Shown: positions 8,008 through 14,774 of the stretch, piece after piece | Layout of the letters: each line of letters opens with the position of its first letter | How positions within the stretch are numbered: the first letter of the stretch is position 1 | DNA from: Candidatus Helarchaeota archaeon | GTDB taxonomy: Archaea; Asgardarchaeota; Lokiarchaeia; Helarchaeales; JABXJV01 | Direction of reading: 5' to 3' | Length of the DNA stretch: 22,858 nt | NCBI GenBank assembly: GCA_013375355.1 | Contig: JABXJV010000004.1 | Location: forward strand, 1 to 22,858 | Notes under the pieces: model-generated | The model's database searches: none | Seen by the model: only the letters and a program-made list of their open reading frames with translations | Told to the model about the DNA's origin: nothing | Translations under genes and position numbers: made by a program

Positions 8008-8544
8008 ATGGGAACATACAAACTGAAAATGTTGCTTATCGGTGATGCTGCTGTTGGAAAAACATCTTTAATAAAAAAATTCATCAAAGGTGCTTTCCAG
8101 AAAGATTACAAGATGACGATAGGTTGCGACATCTTTACAAAAGATGTTGAGTTGAATGATGGTCAAGACCTCGTGACTCTTTCTATTTGGGATATTGCAG
8201 GTCAAGATCGCTTCAAATTTTTCCGTTCCTCATTCTATCGCGGCTCTGCAGGAGCTATGGTAATATTTGATCTTACACGTTATACTACTTTCAACCCAAA
8301 TGTTGTGAATTGGTTAAAGGAATTATGGTCGTTTACTGGGCGAATTCCTATAGTAATTCTAGGTAATAAAGTAGATTTAATTAATATGAGAGCGGTACGT
8401 GCAAGTGACGCCAAAGCTTTTGCTGATCAAGTTCCTTGTGACTATATTGAAACTTCAGCAAAAGAAGGACAATACGTTGACGAATCATTTTCAGCTTTGG
8501 CTATGAGCATGTTACAAAATATGAGAAACAAAATGACTCCTTAA
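8008..8544 (+). CDS. Ras-superfamily small GTPase, Rab-like
   Basis: Eukaryotic-signature small GTPase of 178 residues with all nucleotide motifs intact: P-loop GDAAVGKTS (12-20), switch I TIGCDIF with Thr37, WDIAGQDRF (61-69) with Gln66 in the place of Ras Gln61, NKVD (120-123) and ETSAK (148-152). FYRGSAGAMVIFDLT is close to the Rab YYRGA segment. Active GTP binding and hydrolysis are therefore expected. There is no C-terminal cysteine or CAAX/CC motif and no N-terminal myristoylation-type Gly-Ser helix, so membrane attachment by prenylation is not supported. Asgard archaea encode many such GTPases. No GAP, longin or roadblock partner is adjacent. ATG start preceded by AGGTA; it ends 3 nt from the convergent PDCD5 gene. 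Confidence 0.95.
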   Translation: MGTYKLKMLLIGDAAVGKTSLIKKFIKGAFQKDYKMTIGCDIFTKDVELNDGQDLVTLSIWDIAGQDRFKFFRSSFYRGSAGAMVIFDLTRYTTFNPNVVNWLKELWSFTGRIPIVILGNKVDLINMRAVRASDAKAFADQVPCDYIETSAKEGQYVDESFSALAMSMLQNMRNKMTP

Positions 8545-8547
8545 TTT

Positions 8548-8968
8548 TTATTCCTGTTCCTCTTTCAATTTTTTGGATAATTCAACCGCCTCCTCATCTC
8601 CTTGAAACTTTACTTTGATTGTAGGTCCTATCCCTAAAATTTTACGTTGTAAAACTATTAGGTCATTTTTTGAAAGTTTGCTTCGTAATTGATTTTGAGA
8701 AATCAAATAGATTAATGTACTAGTAATTCTTTCTGCAACTTTTGGATATTGTGATTTAAGCTCTGTCTCATAAATAAATATAAGCATCTGGTTCTAAAAC
8801 TGCCTTCATTATTTTTAGTTTTGCCTCTTCAGTTTCCCCCTCTTTCTTTTTTCTTTCTTCTTCAAGTACTTTTTGCTTTGATTCCTCTTCTTTAGCATGT
8901 ACTAAACGTTTTTGAAATTTTTCTAACCGCTTTTTACGAATTTTTTCTAATTCGTCATCATCTGACAT
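8548..8968 (-). pseudogene. PDCD5/TFAR19-family DNA-binding protein, split by a frameshift
   Basis: Two overlapping frames together make one PDCD5 homologue. The upstream frame (ATG 8968; a TTG at 8980 is less likely because GGTAA precedes the ATG) has the charged N-terminal helix DELEKIRKKRLEKFQ, a Lys/Glu coiled coil and the family motif MKAVLEPDAY, then stops at 8768. The downstream frame resumes with TELKSQYPKVAERITSTLIYLI and QNQLRSKLSKNDL, which match the PDCD5 three-helix core (family pattern KPELAxxVExxLIxLAQ...GKIT). At the junction the coding strand reads ATATTTATTTATGAG; removing one TTAT unit restores a continuous protein with normal family spacing. The cause may be true inactivation, an assembly indel or recoding. 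Archaeal PDCD5 is a small nucleic-acid-binding protein of about 115 residues; its role is unclear. Confidence 0.8.
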
Positions 8969-9138
8969 TTTAGTTACCAATACTAAATTTTCTTTTCAAC
9001 TAAATATTCAATTTAAATATAGTAATTTAAAGAATTTTATTTGAAATTTTTTTATTTGAATGAAAAAGAAACTTTTGGATAAAAAATGTATTTCTTAGTT
9101 AAGAAATACTTGAAAAGATTAAATATTAACCCCGAATT

Positions 9139-9678
9139 TTATTTAAGCTGTTTCTTTTGGATAATTTCTATTATTTTATGTCCCCATTTCTCAAAGATTT
9201 CTTTCTTGGAAGTATACCATTTCTGTTTTGATAGTAATTCATATAATTTGAAACAATTTTTAACCCCTTTTAGCTCTAACCGAAGATTTTTACCCTTATT
9301 TGTCTCGTAAGGGCCATTCATATTAATTCCAAGTTTTTTAAAGTATGTCTTGATTTGATTAACAACTTGTAAGTCATTTTCATTAAAAGTCAAGAAAAAA
9401 GTAGGACGAGGAAAATAATAAGAAATTTTTGGAGAATGAAACTTTATTTGTATTAATAAATTTTTAAGTTCTTCTAATGATAATTCCTTTATTTTTTCTC
9501 TCGTATAATAATCAAGTTTACCATCTCGTATGATTTCACGGATAATATCATTTTTCTCCAAGCTATTAATATACTCAAAACTATATTTCTTTTTAGATGT
9601 GGAGACTTTTTGAAGTGGGATAGTGAAACACCCCTTGGCTTCTACAAAACCTATTATCCATAAAATGTCAATAGCCAA
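9139..9678 (-). CDS. Free-standing LAGLIDADG homing-endonuclease-like protein, probably inactive
   Basis: 179 residues with a single LAGLIDADG helix at the N terminus, WIIGFVEAKGCFTI (residues 7-20), and the family C-terminal pattern GVKNCFKLYELLSKQKW followed by an F-x2-W helix. A PTFFLTFNENDLQVV segment matches the strand-loop that follows the first motif in LAGLIDADG_1 proteins, but here about 60 extra, helix-rich residues separate it from the motif. Single-motif members work as homodimers. The acidic residue that binds the catalytic metal (eighth position of LAGLIDADG) is Lys15, codon AAG, one base from GAG. Cleavage is therefore unlikely; DNA binding may remain. TTG start with AAGGA upstream. 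It lies between PDCD5 and the 714-residue gene, not inside a host intron or intein that I can see. Confidence 0.75.
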   Translation of the reverse strand: MAIDILWIIGFVEAKGCFTIPLQKVSTSKKKYSFEYINSLEKNDIIREIIRDGKLDYYTREKIKELSLEELKNLLIQIKFHSPKISYYFPRPTFFLTFNENDLQVVNQIKTYFKKLGINMNGPYETNKGKNLRLELKGVKNCFKLYELLSKQKWYTSKKEIFEKWGHKIIEIIQKKQLK

Positions 9679-9736
9679 ATTGTAATAATCCTTAATTGTA
9701 ATTTTTTATTTGTCTATTATCATAGACAAAACAACT

Positions 9737-9748
9737 CTTATATATTTC
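9737..9748 (+). promoter_or_regulatory. Putative TATA box of the 714-aa protein gene
   Basis: CTTATATATTTC preceded by an A-rich ACAAAACAA stretch that could act as BRE. Initiation would fall near 9770, about 40 nt before the ATG, with AAGGTAAT at 9800-9807 as ribosome binding site. Confidence 0.4.
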
Positions 9749-9811
9749 CTCCATTAAAAATCAAACAAGAAAAATTACTTATTGAATATTAATAACTTTA
9801 AGGTAATTTAA

Positions 9812-11956
9812 ATGCAAACTGCTAGAAAAGCAAAATGGCTAAGACTACCCTGTATTAGATGTGCAACAGAAATTCCAGAGTTAATTGAGGGTGTAACTCT
9901 TCGATGTTTACAGTGTGGGTCTGACAATACTTTTACTGAATCTTCCAAATTCTTGGAAAAGCTTGCAAAAGAGCGTTTGGGCTCGGTTCCAAGTATTGAT
10001 TTCATTAAAGACCCAGGCAAGAGAGCCACCGCTATACAAACAAGAATGCAAAAACTAAATACTTATTATAATTCAATGGACAAAGATTTTGAAGATCTCC
10101 AGAAACACGCAATCGTGGCAACCCCATTAGAGAAATATGGTGTAAGTGGGAGAAAAATTCTCGGTTTAACTCAAGGATATAATACGGTTGCAACTTTAAT
10201 TAGAAACTACGTGCTACCTCTTGCTTTAACTCAAGAAGAATTGGTCCCTGCTCAGGAACTGTATTTCAATGCTGCTTACAGGTCCTCCCTTAATCTAGGA
10301 ACATTTCATACAATTGAGGCAAGAAGAGCTGAATCTAACAAAGATGCAACAAAGAAATATGATAATGCTGCAAGAAATTTTAACAAAGCCTCGGAAGCTG
10401 CACAACATGCCATTGATGCAGGATTTGAAGAATTCAGGGCAAAAAAAGCCGTTTCAGACGCTTCATCAAATTATTCCACTGGATTATCAAGTATTACACG
10501 TGGAAATCCGGATTATGGCACCCGAAAATTCAAACAGGTAAGATCACTATTGGAAGATGTTTTAAGTAGAGAACCTCGTTCTAAGATTGACCATGTAAGA
10601 GTAGGAATGATTGTTTCCTTACAACCATCAGTAAAAATGATACTCAAACAGCTTAAAGAAGGTAAAAAAGTACGAGAAGCTTCAAAAGTTCGGCTATACC
10701 CCTTAGATAAATCAAAAGAAATCGTGGATACTGTTCGTGATACTAAAGAGTGGATTGTAAAACAGAAAGACAGATTCGACGGTATTTTAAAATTCTATTA
10801 TGATTTAAATTATGGTGAGAAATTAGACTATACCGAACGATATATTGAAAGGTTTAGCGACTTTTTTAAGAATGCACAGACCGTTTTTGATGAAACAGTT
10901 CGCGATATCATTACAAATCTCTCCGATGAATATAATTTCAAGATAGGCCAATTATATCGGAGACTGGAAGCGGCTGCAAGGGCGGCAGTATTACCTGGTG
11001 AGTCTACACGGGAACAATTCGAAGAAGGAAGGCGTGAATTAGAAGCAATTGATGACCTTTACAAGTCTGTTATGGCAACACTAATTGACGCTACATATAC
11101 TGTTAAAAAAACCGAATTTGCGGGAACCGCAGACCTCTCAATTAAAAAAGCACATGTTCAATTCGATGATTTAATCAGAATGGCAATTACACAGTTAATT
11201 CTGGACTTTGATGAAAGTACTCAACGTGTTTTTGACCGTTTAATTCCGATTGCCGATGGAGCAAAAATGCCCGGTGATGAAACAGTCGAATACGTTCGTG
11301 ATGCTCGTGCAGAAGTGGATTCTTTAGGTTTTACTATATCCTCACTCGTAGATGTTTCCTATACTGTTAAGCGAAAAGAATTCATGGAGAGAATCAAAAC
11401 GGTTCAAAAGAAACAAAGAGAACGATTCGATACTGTAGTTCGCCGAGCAATACATGCTCTCATAGGTGATTACTACCTTTCAGGTAAAAAAATAGTAGTA
11501 ACTGCAACACCAATTGCTAGAGCAGCAGGAGCACTTGGTGAACGCGCAATAGAAGAACTTACTGAAGCAAAGAAAGATATTGACTCAATTGATGACTCAC
11601 TAGAAGACTCAATCAATCAGTTAATTTCGTCTGGTTATAATGTGAAACGTTACGAATTCCATGAAGATATAATGTTATCACAAATGAATAGAGATCGTGA
11701 TTTCACAGATTCTATTAGAACAGCAGTTGAGAGCTTGTTGACGTTTACTGCAATGCCTCGGTGGAAAATGATTCGTATACGCAAAGACCTGATTTCAAAA
11801 GGTGAAACAGCGATGGCAAGGGGGAAATACGCACTTGCATCTCGTTACTTTGCCGATGCTGCCAAATTATCCTCTGAACTCGGCGAAGTAGACAAAGCAA
11901 AAGAGCTAGAAGAACGTGCCCGTGGTATGGAAAGACTTGCATCCATGATTGGTTAA
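9812..11956 (+). CDS. Large zinc-ribbon plus helical-repeat protein, family not recognised
   Basis: 714 residues, soluble and almost wholly helical. The N terminus is a zinc ribbon (Cys14, Cys17, Cys32, Cys35 in CIRC and CLQC). A helical region follows, with RAESNKDATKKYDNAARNF resembling TPR-type packing. From residue 359 there are four tandem units of about 90 residues starting at 359, 451, 539 and 631. Each begins with a Phe-Asp/Thr amphipathic helix (VFDETVRDII, QFDDLIRMAI, RFDTVVRRAI, DFTDSIRTAV), and the first three end in Y-T/N-VK-K/R-x-EF (429-436, 517-524, 609-616). The C-terminal GKYALASRYFADAAKLSSEL is TPR-like. There are no membrane segments. ATG start with AAGGTAAT. The architecture suggests a scaffold or adaptor. 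Codon choice is richer in GC than the flanking orphans, so it may be well expressed. Confidence 0.85.
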   Translation: MQTARKAKWLRLPCIRCATEIPELIEGVTLRCLQCGSDNTFTESSKFLEKLAKERLGSVPSIDFIKDPGKRATAIQTRMQKLNTYYNSMDKDFEDLQKHAIVATPLEKYGVSGRKILGLTQGYNTVATLIRNYVLPLALTQEELVPAQELYFNAAYRSSLNLGTFHTIEARRAESNKDATKKYDNAARNFNKASEAAQHAIDAGFEEFRAKKAVSDASSNYSTGLSSITRGNPDYGTRKFKQVRSLLEDVLSREPRSKIDHVRVGMIVSLQPSVKMILKQLKEGKKVREASKVRLYPLDKSKEIVDTVRDTKEWIVKQKDRFDGILKFYYDLNYGEKLDYTERYIERFSDFFKNAQTVFDETVRDIITNLSDEYNFKIGQLYRRLEAAARAAVLPGESTREQFEEGRRELEAIDDLYKSVMATLIDATYTVKKTEFAGTADLSIKKAHVQFDDLIRMAITQLILDFDESTQRVFDRLIPIADGAKMPGDETVEYVRDARAEVDSLGFTISSLVDVSYTVKRKEFMERIKTVQKKQRERFDTVVRRAIHALIGDYYLSGKKIVVTATPIARAAGALGERAIEELTEAKKDIDSIDDSLEDSINQLISSGYNVKRYEFHEDIMLSQMNRDRDFTDSIRTAVESLLTFTAMPRWKMIRIRKDLISKGETAMARGKYALASRYFADAAKLSSELGEVDKAKELEERARGMERLASMIG

Positions 11957-11964
11957 AACATATT

Positions 11965-11989
11965 CTTTCTTTTTTTAACTATTTTTTTT
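11965..11989 (+). terminator. T-run terminator after the 714-aa gene
   Basis: Two pyrimidine tracts (CTTTCTTTTTT and eight Ts) lie 9-33 nt after the stop codon, the usual archaeal intrinsic signal. No stem-loop is needed or seen. Confidence 0.5.
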
Positions 11990-12062
11990 AAAATATTTCT
12001 TAAGTATGTTATTTTGATTAATTTTCTTTTTTAGCTTCGGTAGTTCATAAATTTTAAATCAA

Positions 12063-12079
12063 TTTAAATATCTATATAT
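12063..12079 (+). promoter_or_regulatory. Putative TATA region of the methionine adenosyltransferase gene
   Basis: TTTAAATA and the adjoining CTATATAT are the best TATA matches in the 216-nt gap before the gene. The leader would be about 75-80 nt and ends in GAGCTGA just before the ATG. No SAM riboswitch-like fold was recognised. Confidence 0.35.
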
Positions 12080-12172
12080 GCAATAATTCTAAAAGAATTA
12101 AAGACCAAAAATAATTGATTAATTTAAATCTAAAACTTAAAAAAATTAAAACAATACCGAGACGAGCTGAAA

Positions 12173-13399
12173 ATGGCAAATATACAAGTCCTTAAGTATA
12201 ATTACACTCCAATTGAACAACAAGAGATTGAAATAGTTGAAAGGAAAGGTAAGGGACACCCAGATACACTATGTGATGCCAGTGTTGAGAATTTAAGTCG
12301 TAAATTATCCCAATATTATTTGGATCATTATGGAATAATTTTGCATCATAATGTAGATAAATGTTCTTTAGCTGGAGGAAGATCTGAACCAATTTTTGCA
12401 AAAATTGACCCAAATGGTGGAGAAATTATAACACCTATCTATATTTGTGTTATTGGGCGAGCTACTGCAGATATTTTAAAAGAAGGTAAGTTAGATAGAA
12501 TTCCTATAGACGTATTAGCCCGAGAAGCGGTTTTAGAGAATGTTAAAGATTCTGTTAGGAATCTAGATACCGCAAAACATTTACAAATTGACTCGAAAGT
12601 CTTTCAAGGAAGTGGAGATTTAGTTACACTTTTCGGTCATAAAGAAAAAATTCCTCTAAGCAACGATACTTCATTCGGTGTCGGATTTGCTCCTTTTTCT
12701 GAAACTGAAAATTTGGTATTTAATGTGGAACATTTTTTAAATTCTCCAAAAACTCATAAAAAAATTCCAGCCATTGGGGAAGATATTAAGGTTATGGGAC
12801 TACGCCAACGTGATAAAATTCATCTTACAGTAGCAATAGCAATGGTTGCAAAAGAATGTGACGATGTAGATGCGTATATGAATATTAAAGATCAAATTAT
12901 AAATGAAATTTTAGATCTCGCGGCAAAATCGACAAAATATGAAGTTGCTTGCGATGTGAATAGAGCGGATATCCCAGAAAAAGGAAGTGTATACATAACT
13001 GTAACAGGAACTTCCTCAGAAAGCGGTGATGATGGACAAGTAGGTCGTGGAAATCGAGTTAATGGGATAATTACACCATGCCGCCCGATGAGTCTTGAAG
13101 CTAGTGCTGGAAAAAACCCTGTAAACCATGTGGGAAAATTATATAATGTATTGGCTAACGAGATTGCTGATGAAATAGTTTGTAAGGTAAAAGGAGTGAA
13201 TGAAGCATATTTAAGATTATTAAGTCAAATTGGCAAACCAATATCTGAACCGTTAGTAGCATACGCTTCCCTTCTAACAGAAGAAGGTAGCGCATGGAAC
13301 ATCATTCAAAGTGAATCAGAAGCAATAATAAATCAAGAACTAAAAAGTATTACTGATCTTACACAAAAATTCTTAGAAAAGAAAGTTACTGTCTGCTAA
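12173..13399 (+). CDS. mat: Archaeal-type methionine adenosyltransferase (S-adenosylmethionine synthetase)
   Basis: Makes S-adenosylmethionine from methionine and ATP. It belongs to the distinct archaeal family, not bacterial MetK. 408 residues, the usual length. Marks: GKGHPDTLCDASVE at 27-40 (ATP/metal site), GIILHHNVDKCSLAGGRSEP, SGDDGQVGRGNRVNG, MSLEASAGKNPVNHVGKLYN and a conserved tail. ATG start preceded by GAGCTGA, a one-mismatch Shine-Dalgarno. It stands alone, with T-runs before and after. The product feeds methyltransferases and could supply the radical SAM protein encoded at 19218, but there is no operon link. Confidence 0.96.
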   Translation: MANIQVLKYNYTPIEQQEIEIVERKGKGHPDTLCDASVENLSRKLSQYYLDHYGIILHHNVDKCSLAGGRSEPIFAKIDPNGGEIITPIYICVIGRATADILKEGKLDRIPIDVLAREAVLENVKDSVRNLDTAKHLQIDSKVFQGSGDLVTLFGHKEKIPLSNDTSFGVGFAPFSETENLVFNVEHFLNSPKTHKKIPAIGEDIKVMGLRQRDKIHLTVAIAMVAKECDDVDAYMNIKDQIINEILDLAAKSTKYEVACDVNRADIPEKGSVYITVTGTSSESGDDGQVGRGNRVNGIITPCRPMSLEASAGKNPVNHVGKLYNVLANEIADEIVCKVKGVNEAYLRLLSQIGKPISEPLVAYASLLTEEGSAWNIIQSESEAIINQELKSITDLTQKFLEKKVTVC

Positions 13400-13407
13400 T
13401 TTTTTTT
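13400..13407 (+). terminator. T-run terminator after mat
   Basis: Eight consecutive Ts begin immediately at the stop codon, with more T-rich sequence for 40 nt; typical archaeal termination signal. Confidence 0.5.
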
Positions 13408-13530
13408 CATATTATTTATTACTATCTTTTTTAAGTAGAAAACTAAAATATTCTGAGAATTTTAGATAATTTTTGTTTGATAAACTAATTTTTTTGAATT
13501 TTAGGGTTTAATATGATGAACTCAATTTCT

Positions 13531-13737
13531 TTATAATCCAGTTCCAAAATACAGCAAGAAGAAGTGAACACTAAAACCGAGTAACAATGAAATAATCGGT
13601 ACTGCAATAAAAGCCTTTTTTCTGGAATATCTTGTGCCAGCAGAAACATGAACCATGAACCAAACAAGGTAAGTAACTCCAATTACTAGACAAACAATGG
13701 CAAGCACAAGTATAATTACAAGAACCCATTCATACAT
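13531..13737 (-). CDS. Small membrane protein with two predicted transmembrane helices (68 aa)
   Basis: Hydrophobic segments at residues about 4-31 (WVLVIILVLAIVCLVIGV) and 44-65 (IAVPIISLLLGFSVHFFLLY) flank a basic loop, HVSAGTRYSRKKA. By the positive-inside rule the loop faces the cytoplasm and both ends face outside. ATG start at 13737 with GTGA a few bases upstream. The frame is chosen over the overlapping 65-codon frame ending at 13485 because it gives a clean two-helix membrane protein. It is divergent from the gene at 13877. Function unknown. Confidence 0.55.
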   Translation of the reverse strand: MYEWVLVIILVLAIVCLVIGVTYLVWFMVHVSAGTRYSRKKAFIAVPIISLLLGFSVHFFLLYFGTGL

Positions 13738-13876
13738 CTATAAATCACGAATTTTTAACTATTAAAAATATATCTTAAAAAGAAAATTAATAAGATTTTG
13801 GTTCATTAGTTCGTAATTTCATAGATAAACAAATTTTTAATATTAGATATATTAATTGTTTCTGAGGTTTATTCAA

Positions 13877-14740
13877 ATGCATTTCCTCAATAAAATTATT
13901 AAAGGCCAAATTGATGACGCTGTGCATAGGAAATTTATAAAATTCTCAAAAGGTTTGTTTATGAATGGAGGTCCTGTTTTATTAGCAAAATTAGCTAAAA
14001 ATAAAATATTATCTCTTAATGCTAGTTTTGACTACGAGGATTTAATTGGGGAATTTACAACTAACCATTTACCTGATGGCAATTATAAATTAAACGGTGT
14101 AATTTACACTCAACCAAGGGTTCCATTAACTGATTGTGAGGCTTTGGCGAATTCATTAGGCTTAAATGGGAATTGGGAACGAGGAAAACGTGATTTGAGA
14201 AATCTCCACTTATTAAATATAAACGAAGAGAAATTAAATTCAGAAATTAAAGAAATTTATCCAAAATTAAGTGAGTTCTGTACATTATTATTAAATATTA
14301 CTCCAATATCTGGTAAAGCATGGAAATTTACTACAAAAGATAAAATTCCAAGCCTCAAAAAACTACAAGACACTCCTATGCCCAATTGTAAACCAGATAA
14401 GGCAGAAAAATGTAAGTACCTAAAATTTTGTGAAAAAAATGGTATTTGTGTTAATAGTAGAATTGGTTTTGTTAAAGTAAAGACGGATAAGCTTGACGAA
14501 AAAAGTATCAAAGATTTCAATGATCTATTTATACCAGATTTCAATGGAAAGGTACAATCTAATTTTACTGAACTTGTCCTAGCAAATCAATATATGATTG
14601 AAAATTTTGAAGATCCGCCAAATAAAGATAAATTAACATCTAAAGAATTACGTGAAAAGATTATTAAAAAGGGTTATATTAATCGAATTCTTTTGATAGA
14701 TAAAAAAGAGATAGTAAATAAAGTCGAATTTAAGATCTAA
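13877..14740 (+). CDS. Hypothetical protein with a four-cysteine cluster, family not recognised
   Basis: No family recognised. About 287 residues from the ATG at 13877, which has GAGGT 8 nt upstream; the longer frame opens at TTG 13856, but that codon lies before the ribosome binding site. The N-terminal 60 residues are basic and helical (KIIKGQIDDAVHRKFIKFSKG). The middle has WERGKRDLRNLHLL. Residues about 171-191 hold four cysteines spaced C-x7-C-x5-C-x5-C (KCKYLKFCEKNGIC), which could bind zinc or an iron-sulfur cluster. The rest is charged and helical, with a C-terminal ILLIDKKEIVNKVEF strand pattern. There are no membrane segments. It runs convergently towards the MFS gene, with 34 nt between. 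Confidence 0.7.
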   Translation: MHFLNKIIKGQIDDAVHRKFIKFSKGLFMNGGPVLLAKLAKNKILSLNASFDYEDLIGEFTTNHLPDGNYKLNGVIYTQPRVPLTDCEALANSLGLNGNWERGKRDLRNLHLLNINEEKLNSEIKEIYPKLSEFCTLLLNITPISGKAWKFTTKDKIPSLKKLQDTPMPNCKPDKAEKCKYLKFCEKNGICVNSRIGFVKVKTDKLDEKSIKDFNDLFIPDFNGKVQSNFTELVLANQYMIENFEDPPNKDKLTSKELREKIIKKGYINRILLIDKKEIVNKVEFKI

Positions 14741-14774
14741 CAGGTAAATCTTCTATAAAACTTTCACAATTTAT

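Noticed and set aside
9139..9811. Intron or intein hosting the LAGLIDADG gene
   Set aside because: Both neighbouring genes are separately bounded by their own starts, and no exon pieces or splice-type motifs flank the ORF; it is free-standing.
10314..10541. Plus-strand 75-codon ORF inside the 714-residue gene
   Set aside because: Alternate-frame shadow; the main frame has zinc ribbon and repeats and covers it fully.
12001..12172. SAM riboswitch before the methionine adenosyltransferase gene
   Set aside because: No paired helices or known SAM-riboswitch motifs are visible; the region is simple AT-rich promoter sequence.
13485..13682. 65-codon minus-strand ORF overlapping the small membrane protein
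   Set aside because: The other frame (13531-13737) has a better start and a clear two-helix pattern; only one is likely real.
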